This document shows, one piece after another, positions 1 to 8,190 of a stretch of 24,237 nt of DNA. How positions within the stretch are numbered: position 1 is the stretch's first letter; the number at the start of each line of letters is the position of its first letter. Where the stretch lies: NCBI GenBank assembly GCA_051745535.1, contig JBNJED010000011.1, positions 1 to 24,237 of the forward strand, written 5' to 3'. A program made the translations under genes and the position numbers. Origin of the DNA: Thiohalospira sp051745535 (GTDB taxonomy: Bacteria; Pseudomonadota; Gammaproteobacteria; Thiohalospirales; Thiohalospiraceae). Under the pieces are notes generated by a model that was not told where the DNA came from, made no database searches, and worked only from the letters and a program-made list of their open reading frames with translations.

Positions 1-1
1 G

Positions 2-1084
2 CTGGCGGTGGCCGTCTCCGCCACCGTGGGCGTGGGCACCATGGTGGACAGCTTCCGCGGCTCCCTGCAGGCGTGGCTGGGGGAGGCGCTGCAGGCCGAC
101 GTCTACGTCACCTCCGCCGCCCGCCGCGCTGACGGCACCGGCGCCGACCTGCCGCCGGCGGCGGTGGCCGCGGTGAGCGACCTGGACGGCGTGGAGCGGG
201 CCACCGTCAGCCGCGCGGCGCGGGTGGAGCTGGACGACCGCCGGGTGGAACTCTTCGCCGTGGAGGCCGGGGCCACCGGGCTGGACGGCTTCCCGCTCAC
301 CGCCGGCGACCCGGCCCACGTGGAGCCGGCCTGGCGGGCCGGCGAGGGGGTGCTGGTCTCCGAGCCCCTGGCCCGCCGGCAGGGGCTGGCGCCGGGGGAT
401 ACCATCGCGGTGCCCACCCCCACCGGCGAGGCGGACTGGACGGTCCTCGGCGTCTTCCGCGACTACGGCTCCGAGCAGGGGGTCATCGCCCTGGACCGCA
501 CCCGCTACCGGGAGCGCTTCGACGACCCCGGCGTGGGGGCCGTGGGCCTGCACCTGGCCGAGGGCGTCGATCCCGAGGCGGTGGCCGAGGCCGCGCGAAC
601 GGCGGTGGCGGAGTGGCCGGCCCTGGAGGTGACCTCCAACCGGGCGGTGCGCGAGGCCTCCCTGGCGGTCTTCGACCGGACCTTCGCCATCACCCACGTC
701 CTGCGGCTGCTGGCGGTGGGGGTCGCCTTCATGGGGATCCTCTCCGCCCTGCTGGCCTGGCAGCTGGAGCGCGGCCGGGAGCTGGGGCTGCTGCGCGCCG
801 TGGGCCTCGATCCCGGCCAGGCGCGGCGGCTGGTGGCCACCGAGACCGGCCTGCTCGGGATGGCCGCCGGCCTGCTGGCGCTGCCCCTGGGCGTGGCCCT
901 GGCCGGGGTGCTGGTCCACGTCATCAATCGCCGCGCCTTCGGCTGGACCATGGATCTCACCATCCCGCCGGATGTGCTGGTCGAGGGGCTGGTCCTGGCC
1001 CTGGTCGCCGCCCTGCTGGCGGGGATCATCCCGGCCCGGCGGGCGGCGCGGCTGCCCCCGGCGCGACTGGTGCGGGAGGAGTGA
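2..1084 (+). CDS. ABC transporter permease, FtsX/MacB type, C-terminal part (5' truncated by window)
   Basis: The reading frame is open from the first bases of the window, so the true start lies upstream. The visible 360 or so residues resemble the second half of large FtsX-type permeases. First comes a periplasmic MacB-like core domain. It is followed by an FtsX domain with about three hydrophobic helices, starting near the residues ITHVLRLLAVGVAFMGI and ending with a typical GIIPARRAARL tail. Proteins of this type work with a separate ATPase in exporting or mechanically acting on lipoproteins or lipids. The stop codon TGA shares one base with the ATG of the next gene (TGATG), which indicates translational coupling with the lipocalin-like lipoprotein. 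This resembles the attEFGH-type arrangement of ATPase, permease(s) and lipocalin. The ATPase would lie upstream and is not seen. The substrate is unknown. Confidence 0.88.
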   Translation: MAVAVSATVGVGTMVDSFRGSLQAWLGEALQADVYVTSAARRADGTGADLPPAAVAAVSDLDGVERATVSRAARVELDDRRVELFAVEAGATGLDGFPLTAGDPAHVEPAWRAGEGVLVSEPLARRQGLAPGDTIAVPTPTGEADWTVLGVFRDYGSEQGVIALDRTRYRERFDDPGVGAVGLHLAEGVDPEAVAEAARTAVAEWPALEVTSNRAVREASLAVFDRTFAITHVLRLLAVGVAFMGILSALLAWQLERGRELGLLRAVGLDPGQARRLVATETGLLGMAAGLLALPLGVALAGVLVHVINRRAFGWTMDLTIPPDVLVEGLVLALVAALLAGIIPARRAARLPPARLVREE

Positions 1085-2253
1085 TGCGGATGCGGTTTGG
1101 CTGGATACCGGCCCTGCTCCTGCTGGCGGCCTGCGGCGGGGAGCCGGAGGCGCCCGCGGGCGGCGGGGGCGACGTGGGCGAACTCCTGGGCGGCGGCGAG
1201 ACCGCCGGCTACGCCCGCGCCACCGGGGAGCGGGCCTTTACCTTCCCCGCCGACCACGGCCCCCACCCGGATTATCGGCAGGAGTGGTGGTACTTCACCG
1301 GCAACCTGGAGGCCGACGACGGCCGCCGGCTGGGCTACCAGATCACCCTCTTTCGCACCGCCGTGGCGCCAAAGGCCCCGGAGCTGGACTCCGCCTGGGC
1401 CACCAACCAGGTCTGGATGGGCCACCTGGCCGTCACCGATCCCGAGGGCGGGCGCTTCCTCTTCGACGAGCGCTTCGCCCGCGGGGCGCTGGACCAGGCC
1501 GGGGCGCGGGCGGAGCCCTTCGCCGCCTGGCTGGGGGACTGGCGCATGGAGGCGGCCGGCGAGGGCGCCGGAGAGAGCGGGCCGCCGCCCTTCCGGATCC
1601 GGGCGGCGGGGGAGGACTTCCGGATCGATCTGACCCTGGCCCCCGGCAAGCCGCCGGTCCTCCACGGCGACGGCGGCCTGTCGCAGAAGGGGCCGGAGGC
1701 CGGCAACGCCTCCTGGTACTACAGCCTGCCGCGGCTGCCCACCCGGGGCCAGGTGGCGATCCGGGGCGAGCAGTGGTCGGTGACCGGGGCGAGCTGGCTG
1801 GACCGGGAGTGGAGCACCAGCGCCCTGGGTGAGGGTCAGACCGGCTGGGACTGGTTCTCGCTGCAGCTCGCCGACGGCCGGGACCTGATGATCTACCAGA
1901 TCCGCGAGGCCGGCGGCGAATCGGCGCCGCAGAGCTATGCCACCTGGGTGGACGCGGAGGGCGAACGCGAGCCGGACCTGGACTTCGCGGCCATCGAGCT
2001 GGAGCCCGTGGAATACTGGCAGAGCCCGGAGACCGGTGCGCGCTACCCGGTGGAATGGCGGCTGGTGCTGCCCGGCGAGGACGAGGCGTGGCAGGTGCGG
2101 GCGGTGCAGCCGGCCCAGGAGCTGCGGACCTTCGTGACCTACTGGGAGGGGGCGGTGGACGTGCGCGCCGCGGGGGAGGCCATCGGCCGCGGCTACCTGG
2201 AGATGACCGGCTACGCCGATTCCTCGGCGGACTCCAGCCGCTCCAGCCGGTAG
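1084..2253 (+). CDS. CrtC/AttH-like lipocalin-domain lipoprotein
   Basis: A 389-residue protein. It starts at the ATG that overlaps the permease stop codon; a second in-frame ATG lies two codons on. It opens with a short hydrophobic signal and a lipobox ending LLAAC (Cys17), so it is probably a lipoprotein. The mature part has the hallmarks of the CrtC-like/AttH family: HPDYRQEWWYFTGNL near residue 60 and a later WLDREWS segment. Despite the carotenoid 1,2-hydratase name, members beside FtsX permeases are lipocalin-fold envelope proteins of mostly unknown function, and that is the more likely role here since no carotenoid genes are seen. The last 43 bp overlap the 3' end of the convergent response regulator gene, and the Ser-rich C-terminus (SSADSSRSS) is encoded there. 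Confidence 0.88.
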   Translation: MRMRFGWIPALLLLAACGGEPEAPAGGGGDVGELLGGGETAGYARATGERAFTFPADHGPHPDYRQEWWYFTGNLEADDGRRLGYQITLFRTAVAPKAPELDSAWATNQVWMGHLAVTDPEGGRFLFDERFARGALDQAGARAEPFAAWLGDWRMEAAGEGAGESGPPPFRIRAAGEDFRIDLTLAPGKPPVLHGDGGLSQKGPEAGNASWYYSLPRLPTRGQVAIRGEQWSVTGASWLDREWSTSALGEGQTGWDWFSLQLADGRDLMIYQIREAGGESAPQSYATWVDAEGEREPDLDFAAIELEPVEYWQSPETGARYPVEWRLVLPGEDEAWQVRAVQPAQELRTFVTYWEGAVDVRAAGEAIGRGYLEMTGYADSSADSSRSSR

Positions 2254-2921
2254 CCGTGCTGGTAGACGGCGGAGAGCCGCCAGCCGTTCTCCGGGATGAG
2301 GCCGAGCTTGGTGCGCAGCCGGCTGATGTGGGTGTCCACGGTGCGGGTGTTGATGACCGCCGCGTGGCCCCAGACGTCGGCCAGGAGCTGGGCGCGCGGT
2401 AGCAGCTGGCCCACGTTGGCCAGCAGATAGGCGGCCAGCTCGTACTCCTTCTGGGTCAGCGATACCGGCTCGCCGTGGCGGCGGATGATGCGCTCGGCGG
2501 TGTCCACGGTGAGGTGGCCAACCGCCTGCTCCGGGGTCGCCCGGGCCGGCTCCGGTCCGCAGCGGCGGCGGTTCAGCGCCTCCAGCCGGGCGACCAGCTC
2601 CTCCCGGCGGATGGGCTTGGCCATGTAGTCGTCGGCGCCGGCGCGCAGGGCGGTAACCACGTCGGCCTCGTCATCCCGGGCGGTGACGAAGAGCACGGGC
2701 AGCTCCCAGCCATGCTCCGCCCGCAGCCAGGCCAGGACCTCCTCGCCGGAGGTGTCCGGGAGCATCCAGTCCAGGACCGCCACGGTGTACCGGTCCGGCG
2801 CCAGGCCCTCCTTGAAGGCCCCGCCGGTGGCGAAGGCGTCACAGGCGTGGCCCGCCTCCTCGATCCAGCAGCAGAGCAGGGCCGCCTGGTCCGGGTCGTC
2901 CTCGAGCAGCGCGATCTTCAC
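2211..2921 (-). CDS. OmpR/PhoB-family response regulator (orphan)
   Basis: A 236-residue two-domain regulator. The start chosen is GTG at 2921, because the protein then begins at the first receiver strand (VKIALLEDD) and an AGAAG ribosome-binding site lies about six bases upstream. A longer frame reaches 2972 but would add a non-homologous leader. In the receiver domain (about 1-115), the acidic pair is D8/D9, the phosphoacceptor is D51 in VLDWMLP, the switch Thr is T80 and the conserved Lys is K102 in AKP. The C-terminal winged helix (about 135-230) ends with TRTVDTHISRLRTKLG, typical of OmpR-type DNA binding. No histidine kinase gene is next to it. Two vicinal cysteines (17-18) sit in the first helix. 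Its 3' end overlaps that of the convergent lipocalin gene by 43 bp. Confidence 0.93.
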   Translation of the reverse strand: MKIALLEDDPDQAALLCCWIEEAGHACDAFATGGAFKEGLAPDRYTVAVLDWMLPDTSGEEVLAWLRAEHGWELPVLFVTARDDEADVVTALRAGADDYMAKPIRREELVARLEALNRRRCGPEPARATPEQAVGHLTVDTAERIIRRHGEPVSLTQKEYELAAYLLANVGQLLPRAQLLADVWGHAAVINTRTVDTHISRLRTKLGLIPENGWRLSAVYQHGYRLERLESAEESA

Positions 2922-2962
2922 GTTATTCTTCTCGATATCCTGTGGATCAGCCCCATCTCTGG

Positions 2963-2971
2963 ATTCTAACA
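2963..2971 (-). promoter_or_regulatory. Candidate extended -10 promoter of the response regulator gene
   Basis: Read on the minus strand this is TGT-TAGAAT, matching an extended -10 element (TGn plus 5 of 6 TATAAT positions). It would start transcription near 2956, giving a leader of about 35 nt before the GTG start. No good -35 is seen, which is normal for extended -10 promoters. This is a motif reading only. Confidence 0.35.
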
Positions 2972-3036
2972 CTGCGCGCGCGGGTCCCGGCTACCCGCCC
3001 GAGTCTTCCCGCTCGGCCTCCCCGCCCCGGCATGAA

Positions 3037-3063
3037 CCCATTCTCAAATTCTGGGAAAATGGG
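3037..3063 (+). promoter_or_regulatory. Inverted repeat upstream of the UbiA-family gene
   Basis: CCCATTCTC and GAAAATGGG form 9-bp arms with one mismatch, separated by 9 bases. The right arm ends 24 bp before the ATG. It could be an operator or a leader stem-loop of the prenyltransferase mRNA. It lies in an A/T-richer patch between the divergent response regulator and prenyltransferase genes. Confidence 0.35.
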
Positions 3064-3087
3064 GCAAATCCTGTGCAGGGAGGGGCC

Positions 3088-4035
3088 ATGGCCACGCTGG
3101 AAGGGAACACCCGGGACGGGGCGCAGGCGGGCGTTCGGCGGGACCCCGCGCGCTGGCTGGTGGCGACCCGGCCGCCCTTCCTCCTGGCCGCCGTGCCGCC
3201 GGTGGGGATCGGGGTGGCCACCGCCGGGGCCGGCGCCCACCCCGGGTGGCTGCTCCTCGTGCTCATCGGCGCCGTCATCGCCCACGCCGCGGCCAATGTC
3301 CTCAACGACTGGGCCGACGCCCGCAGCGGCACCGACGCCGGCAATCGCCACCGCGTGCCCCCCTTCACCGGCGGGGCCGGCCTCATCCAGTCCGGACGGC
3401 TGGGGGAGCGGGCTACCCTGGCCCTGGGACTGGGGCTCATCGCCCTGGGTCTGGTGGTGGCCGGGGTCCTGGCGGCGCGTGCCGGTGCCGGCCTGCTGGG
3501 CGTGGTGGCCGCCGGGGCGGTGCTGGGCTGGGGCTATTCCGCCCGGCCGCTGAACCTGGTGGGGCGCGGTCTGGGGGAGGCCACCCTCGTGGTCTGCTTC
3601 GGCGGCCTGCTGCCGCTGGGGGTTCACTGGGCGGTGGCCGGCGCTCCCGGCCTGGAGCCGCTGGTGGCCGGCCTGCCCTACGGCCTGGCTGGTTCGGCGC
3701 TGCTCTACATCAACCAGTTCCCCGACCGCCTGGCGGACGCCCGGGCCGGCAAGCACCACTGGGTGGTGCGGCTCGGCACGCGGCGGGCCCGCTGGGGCTA
3801 TCCCCTCCTTCTGGCCGGTGCGGCCGCCGCCCTGGTGGCCGGGGTCGCCGTTGGCCCGCTGCCGGCTACGGCCCTGCCGGCGCTGCTCGGCCTCCTCCCC
3901 GGGGTCCCGGCCACCCGCCGGCTTTGGCATGACCACCGCCGCCCCGCCCGCCTGCGGCCGGCGCTGGCGGCCACGGTGGCACTGGTGCTCGCCTTCGGCG
4001 GCCTGCTGGTGGCGGGTCTGGTCGCCGGGGCCTGA
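3088..4035 (+). CDS. UbiA-superfamily prenyltransferase (MenA-like)
   Basis: A 315-residue integral membrane protein. The ATG at 3088 is preceded by a strong AGGGAGGGG ribosome-binding site; the longer open frame upstream has no family similarity. The first Asp-rich motif is N73-D-W-A-D77 with D83 following, and the second is N209-Q-F-P-D213 with D217. These bind the magnesium-diphosphate of the polyprenyl donor. About eight hydrophobic helices follow one another. The segment FTGGAGLIQSGRL after the first motif resembles MenA (1,4-dihydroxy-2-naphthoate prenyltransferase) more than UbiA or COX10, so a menaquinone or related role is possible. No other men or ubi genes are present to confirm the acceptor. 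It ends one base before the convergent SDR gene. Confidence 0.88.
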   Translation: MATLEGNTRDGAQAGVRRDPARWLVATRPPFLLAAVPPVGIGVATAGAGAHPGWLLLVLIGAVIAHAAANVLNDWADARSGTDAGNRHRVPPFTGGAGLIQSGRLGERATLALGLGLIALGLVVAGVLAARAGAGLLGVVAAGAVLGWGYSARPLNLVGRGLGEATLVVCFGGLLPLGVHWAVAGAPGLEPLVAGLPYGLAGSALLYINQFPDRLADARAGKHHWVVRLGTRRARWGYPLLLAGAAAALVAGVAVGPLPATALPALLGLLPGVPATRRLWHDHRRPARLRPALAATVALVLAFGGLLVAGLVAGA

Positions 4036-4036
4036 C

Positions 4037-4900
4037 TCAGCCGTTCGATTCCCCGCCCGGCGGGTTCTCGTCCCGGCTGATCCGCCGCAGCAGCCGATCC
4101 AGGGCGCGGGTGGTCAGCAGCCGCCGGGCCAGGCCCAGGATCCGGGTGGCGTGGGTCACGGCGTAGCGCGGGCGGGGACGGCGGCTCTCCAGGGCGTGGC
4201 GCAGGGCCTTGTGTACCGCCTCCGGCCCGCGGGTGAAGGGCGCCTCGCCGGTCCCCTCCAGGCGGGCCTCCACGGCGGCGTAGGTTGCCCGGAAGGGGCT
4301 GTTCTCCCGGTCGATGTGGGCGCGGAAGTTGGCCAGGGCGTTCTCCCGGAAGCGGCTGCGGACGGGCCCCGGTTCGATGAGGCTGACGTGGATGCCGCTG
4401 CCGGCGAGCTCCAGACGCAGGGTGTCGGCCAGCCCCTCCAGGGCGAATTTGCTGGCGTTGTAGGCGCCGCGGAAGGGCAGGGCCACCAGCCCCAGGACGG
4501 AGCTGTCGAAGACCACCCGGCCGTGGCCCTGTTCGCGCATGAGCGGGAGGACCCGGTTGTTCAGCTCCACGGTGCCGAAGAGGTTGGTCTCGAAGCTCGC
4601 CCGCAGCCGCTCCCGGGTGAGGTCCTCCACCGCCCCCGGCTGGCCGAAGGCGGCGTTGTGGAAGACGGCGTCCAGGGTGCCGCCGGTGGCCTCGGCCACC
4701 CGCTCCACGGCGGCGGCGATGCTGGCGGCGTTGTCGAGATCCAGGGGCAGGGCATCGGGCAGGCCCTCGGTCCGCAGTCGCTCCACATCGTCCGGGTCGC
4801 GGGCGGTGGCGAAGACCCGCCAGCCCTCGGCGGCCAGGGCGTGGGCGCAGTGGTGGCCGATGCCGGAGGAGCAGCCGGTGATGAGGATGGTACGGGCCAT
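4037..4900 (-). CDS. Short-chain dehydrogenase/reductase (classical SDR)
   Basis: A 287-residue protein with all classical SDR landmarks: the Rossmann glycine motif TGCSSGIG (8-15), HNAA (81-84), catalytic Ser in FDSSVLG (133/134), and the Y147-N-A-S-K151 pair. PGPVRS after the active site helps hold the cofactor. An Arg after the second strand (ATARD) suggests NADP preference, as is usual for this subgroup. The family acts on steroids, retinoids, fatty acyl groups and other carbonyls; the substrate cannot be told here. GGGGAAC upstream of the ATG serves as ribosome-binding site. It is the last gene of the minus-strand run and starts 25 bp after the DUF1614 gene. Confidence 0.92.
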   Translation of the reverse strand: MARTILITGCSSGIGHHCAHALAAEGWRVFATARDPDDVERLRTEGLPDALPLDLDNAASIAAAVERVAEATGGTLDAVFHNAAFGQPGAVEDLTRERLRASFETNLFGTVELNNRVLPLMREQGHGRVVFDSSVLGLVALPFRGAYNASKFALEGLADTLRLELAGSGIHVSLIEPGPVRSRFRENALANFRAHIDRENSPFRATYAAVEARLEGTGEAPFTRGPEAVHKALRHALESRRPRPRYAVTHATRILGLARRLLTTRALDRLLRRISRDENPPGGESNG

Positions 4901-4925
4901 GGACGTTCCCCAGGTGTGATCCGGT

Positions 4926-5579
4926 TCAGGCGAGCAGGACGGCGATGATGCCGGTGATGAAGATCCCGTCGAAGGTGCCGGCCCCGCCGATGGAGGCGAC
5001 CGGCGAGCCGAGCTTGCGCACGTCCTTGATGCGCAGCAGGTCGGCGCCCACCAGCACCCCCAGGGTGCCGCCCACGTAGGCCAGCGCCGGGCTGTGCTCC
5101 GGGCTGATGGCGATGGCCGCCAGGGCCGCCGCCAGCGGCGCTACCAGGATGGGCATGCCGATGCCGAGGCCGTGGACCGGCCGGCTGGCCACGTAGCTCA
5201 CCACCGAGACCAGGGCGATGGCCAGGACGTACTCCAGGGCCGCGGCCCCGGCGTGCTGCATGAGATAGATCGAGAAGGTCAGCGGCAGCAGGCAGCCCCC
5301 CAGGTTCACGGCGATGGTGGTGCGGCCGTCGAACTTCTCCGGGTCGTGGCGCAGGAGTCCCCCGAAGGGCGAGGGCGGTGGCTCCGCCGGCTGCTCCGCC
5401 CGGATGCGGAAGAGCGGCACGTTGATCAGCGACCCCAGCAGGGAGGCCAGCAGCAGGGTCACACCCCCCTCCGGCGCCAGGCCGAGCTTGTGAAAGGCCA
5501 GCTGCAGCGCCCCGATCTGGATCAGGGCGAAGAGGAAGGCGAGCCCGAAGAGGGCGATAAGGAAGGGAAGGCCGGGCAC
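4926..5579 (-). CDS. DUF1614 family membrane protein
   Basis: A 217-residue membrane protein with about six hydrophobic segments. It ends in the diagnostic DUF1614 signature IGGAGTFDGIFITGIIAVLLA; an interior segment TIAVNLGGCLLPL also fits this family. The start is GTG at 5579 with GAGG a few bases upstream, beginning four bases after the stop of the BamE-like gene, so it is probably co-translated. The biochemical function of the family is unknown; it is widespread in proteobacteria and archaea. Confidence 0.88.
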   Translation of the reverse strand: MPGLPFLIALFGLAFLFALIQIGALQLAFHKLGLAPEGGVTLLLASLLGSLINVPLFRIRAEQPAEPPPSPFGGLLRHDPEKFDGRTTIAVNLGGCLLPLTFSIYLMQHAGAAALEYVLAIALVSVVSYVASRPVHGLGIGMPILVAPLAAALAAIAISPEHSPALAYVGGTLGVLVGADLLRIKDVRKLGSPVASIGGAGTFDGIFITGIIAVLLA

Positions 5580-5583
5580 GACC

Positions 5584-5886
5584 TCAGTCGCTGGTGTTGT
5601 AGGTGAAGGAGCGGACCACGCCGTCGTCGTCGAAGCGGATCACCAGGTCCGTCATGTCGCTGGCGCCGAAGGCGGACCACTGGTAGTGGCCGTAGCTCCA
5701 GGTGGGGTCGCCGTCCTCGCTGCCGGTGCGCCAGGGCTCGCCGAAGCGCTCCTTCACCTCGGCGCGGGTGGTCTCGCCCACCGTCAGGCCCTCCACCTCC
5801 TCGGCGGGGAAGGGCTGGCCCACGGTGGCGCAGCCGCCCAGGGCGAGGAGGCCGGTGGCGGCGAGCAGGGTCGGGATACGGCGCAT
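5584..5886 (-). CDS. BamE/SmpA-like small outer-membrane lipoprotein
   Basis: A 100-residue protein. The ATG at 5886 has a near-perfect AGGAGG site seven bases upstream. Signal peptide and lipobox end LALGGC (Cys19). The mature part contains the BamE-fold pattern: GETTRAEVKERFGEPWR (a helix ending in GxP) followed by strands with WSYGHYQW and VIRFDDDGVVRSFTY. BamE itself belongs to the beta-barrel assembly machine, but the fold is shared by several small lipoproteins, and this copy is not in the usual bamE setting, so it may be a paralogue. It lies between the M23 peptidase and DUF1614 in the same transcription unit. Confidence 0.75.
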   Translation of the reverse strand: MRRIPTLLAATGLLALGGCATVGQPFPAEEVEGLTVGETTRAEVKERFGEPWRTGSEDGDPTWSYGHYQWSAFGASDMTDLVIRFDDDGVVRSFTYNTSD

Positions 5887-5941
5887 GGTGAACCTCCTGG
5901 GTTGCGGTTCCCTCATGGTAGTAGCGCCGGTGGGGCCGCCG

Positions 5942-6775
5942 CTAGTTGTCCGCGCTCGCCTGCTCCGCCTCGTCGGCCAGGAAGAGCGCCGGGTCCACCC
6001 GGGCGTCGTTGAGGCTGACGCTCCAGTGGAGGTGGGCGCCGGTGACGCGGCCGGTCTCGCCCACGGTGCCCAGCCGGTCGCCGGTGGCCACCTGATCCCC
6101 CGGCTCCACGTCGATGGAGTCCAGGTGACAGTAGAGGGTGACCACCCCCTGGCCGTGGTCGACGAAGACGGTGCGGCCGTTGAAGTAGTAGTCCCCGGTC
6201 TCGATGACCTCCCCGGCCGCCGGCGCACTCACCGGCGTGCCGGTGGAGGCGGCGATGTCCATGCCGCTGTGGGGGGAGCGGGGCTCGCCATTGAGGATCC
6301 GCTTGAGACCGAAGGAGCTGCTGCGTGGTCCCGCTACCGGCGGCTGGAAGGCGGGCACCGGACTGTCCTCGGAGAAGTGGCGGTAGGCACCCTTGATCTC
6401 GCGGTGGTCCCGGCGGATCCGCTTGAGCTGCTCGGCGTTGGGATTGACCTGCTCGTCGTCGTCGAAGTTCAGCCGCTGGACCGGGTACTCCTTGTCCGTG
6501 ACCTCGAAGCTGCGGTCCTCGGCGCCGGCCACGGAGAGTTCGTGGCGGCCCGGCTCGGCTTCCAGCGGGATCCCCACCACCGCCTGCCAGCCGTCGCCGT
6601 CGCGGCGGACCCAGACGGGGTGCTCGCGATAGGTGGCCTCGGGCCGCTGGTCGGCCTCGCCCAGATCGATGAGGGCGACACCGCCGGGGACCCGGGACTC
6701 CTCCAGGGCGGCGGCGGGGCCGGCGAGGAGGGTCAGGGCGATGAGGCTACTGGTCAGGGTCCGTTTCTGGTGCAT
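5942..6775 (-). CDS. M23/LytM-family peptidoglycan endopeptidase
   Basis: A 277-residue exported protein with an N-terminal signal peptide (about 1-23, cut after AAA). A beta-rich region of about 100 residues resembles the immunoglobulin-like front domains found in several M23 proteins. The LytM domain follows with all zinc ligands in place: H169 and D173 (HSGMD), H248-x-H250 (HLHW), and H217 in CHLD. Complete ligands suggest an active D,D-endopeptidase acting on crosslinks in the periplasm. Its first 29 bp overlap the end of xseA, so it is probably co-transcribed and coupled with it. Confidence 0.92.
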   Translation of the reverse strand: MHQKRTLTSSLIALTLLAGPAAALEESRVPGGVALIDLGEADQRPEATYREHPVWVRRDGDGWQAVVGIPLEAEPGRHELSVAGAEDRSFEVTDKEYPVQRLNFDDDEQVNPNAEQLKRIRRDHREIKGAYRHFSEDSPVPAFQPPVAGPRSSSFGLKRILNGEPRSPHSGMDIAASTGTPVSAPAAGEVIETGDYYFNGRTVFVDHGQGVVTLYCHLDSIDVEPGDQVATGDRLGTVGETGRVTGAHLHWSVSLNDARVDPALFLADEAEQASADN

Positions 6776-8123
6776 GTTCGATCTCGATAACGTCCAGTTT
6801 CAGGGCATTCCCCGCGCGATCCAGCCGGCCGTGGAGCCGGGTACCGGGCGGGGCGTCGGTGGGACTGCGGACCAGGCCGCCATCGGCCTCGCGCTGGAGC
6901 AGGGCGAAGCCGCGGTCCAGCGGCCCCAGCGGGCTGGCGGCCTGGAGCCGGCCCATGGCCAGTTGCAGTCGCTGGCGGCGGCGCTCCGTGTCGCGCCCCA
7001 TGGCCCGCTCCAGGCGCTGGCGCAGCTCCGCCGTCCGCTGGCGCTGGCGCTGCAGCTCCCGGCGGGGATCCCGGAGCCGGCGCTGGAGGGCGTGGACCCG
7101 CCGCTGGCGCTCGGCCAGCCCCCGCTCCAGGGCCCGGCGCAGGCGGGTATCCAGTTCGTCCAGCCGCTGGCCCAGGTCCTGGAGGCGGCGCCGCGGCTCG
7201 CGCAGACGGCGCTGGAGGGTGGTCAGCCGCTGGCGGTCGGCGGTGAGCCGCCGGCGCAGGGCGGCATTCAGGCGCTGCTCCAGGGCGGAGAGCTGGCGCG
7301 CCCAGGCCTCACCATCCGGGCTGACCAGCTCGGCGGCAGCGGTGGGCGTGGGGGCGCGGCGGTCGGCGACCAGGTCGGCGATGGTGACGTCGGTCTCGTG
7401 GCCCACGGCGGAGACCACCGGCAGCGGGCAGGCGGCGATGGCGCGCGCCACCTCCTCCTCGTTGAAGGGCCAGAGGTCCTCCAGGGAGCCCCCGCCGCGG
7501 CCGACGATGAGGACGTCCACCTCCGCGCGCCGGCCGGCCCGCTCCAGGGCGGCGGCGATGGCCGGGGCGGCCTGTTCGCCCTGGACCGGCACGGGGTAGA
7601 CCACCACCTCGATGGCGGGGAAGCGCCGGGCGAGGACGGTGAGGATGTCGTGCAGTGCCGCCCCGCTGGAGGAGGTGATGACCCCCACCCGGCGCGGCAG
7701 GCGCGGCAGGGGCTGCTTGCGCGCGTCGGCGAAGAGCCCCTCCGCCTCCAGGCGCTGCTTGAGGGCCTCGAAGGCGCGCTGCAGGGCGCCGGCCCCGGCC
7801 TCCTCCATGGAGTGGACGTTGAGCTGGAACTGGCCGCGGACCTGGTAGAGGTCCACCGCCGCCCGCACCAGCACCTGCTGGCCGTCCGCCGGCTCGAAGG
7901 CCATATGGCGCTGCTTGCCACGGAACATGGCGCAGTCCACCTGGGCCTGATCGTCCTTCAGGGTAAAGTAGAGATGGCCGGAGCGGGGGCGGCGGAGATT
8001 GGAGATCTCCCCCTCGACATGGACGCGCGGAAAGGCACGGCCGAGGATATCACGGGCCGTCCGGTTGAGTTCCGAGACGGAGATGACCGGCAGTTCGTCG
8101 GGGGTGGAATCCATGCGGGGCAT
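6747..8123 (-). CDS. xseA: Exodeoxyribonuclease VII large subunit
   Basis: A 458-residue protein from ATG 8123; an in-frame ATG at 8114 is an equally possible start, and neither has a clear ribosome-binding site. The order is an OB-fold nucleic-acid-binding domain (about 10-105, with EGEISNLRRPRSGHLYFTLKD), the catalytic core (GVITSSSGAALHDIL, VGRGGGSLEDLW, SAVGHETDVTIAD), and a very Arg/Gln-rich coiled coil (about 285-400) that binds the small XseB subunits. The enzyme degrades single-stranded DNA in both directions. The coiled coil contains repeated QRRLR-type units. xseA facing guaB is a common gammaproteobacterial arrangement, here interrupted by a lipoprotein gene. Confidence 0.96.
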   Translation of the reverse strand: MPRMDSTPDELPVISVSELNRTARDILGRAFPRVHVEGEISNLRRPRSGHLYFTLKDDQAQVDCAMFRGKQRHMAFEPADGQQVLVRAAVDLYQVRGQFQLNVHSMEEAGAGALQRAFEALKQRLEAEGLFADARKQPLPRLPRRVGVITSSSGAALHDILTVLARRFPAIEVVVYPVPVQGEQAAPAIAAALERAGRRAEVDVLIVGRGGGSLEDLWPFNEEEVARAIAACPLPVVSAVGHETDVTIADLVADRRAPTPTAAAELVSPDGEAWARQLSALEQRLNAALRRRLTADRQRLTTLQRRLREPRRRLQDLGQRLDELDTRLRRALERGLAERQRRVHALQRRLRDPRRELQRQRQRTAELRQRLERAMGRDTERRRQRLQLAMGRLQAASPLGPLDRGFALLQREADGGLVRSPTDAPPGTRLHGRLDRAGNALKLDVIEIEHAPETDPDQ

Positions 8124-8190
8124 GGTAGCAGAACCCGGCGGTCGCGGGCTCTGGCTGGCCGGCCCGGGGATGGGCCGGCCGCGATGGGGC

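Noticed and set aside
2683..3087. N-terminal extension of the UbiA-family gene
   Set aside because: It is antisense to the response regulator and lacks membrane helices. The ATG at 3088 with a strong ribosome-binding site fits the family start.
7000..7300. Tandem-repeat-like GC-rich pattern in xseA
   Set aside because: It is explained by the Arg/Gln-rich coiled coil of XseA and is normal for this protein in a high-GC genome.
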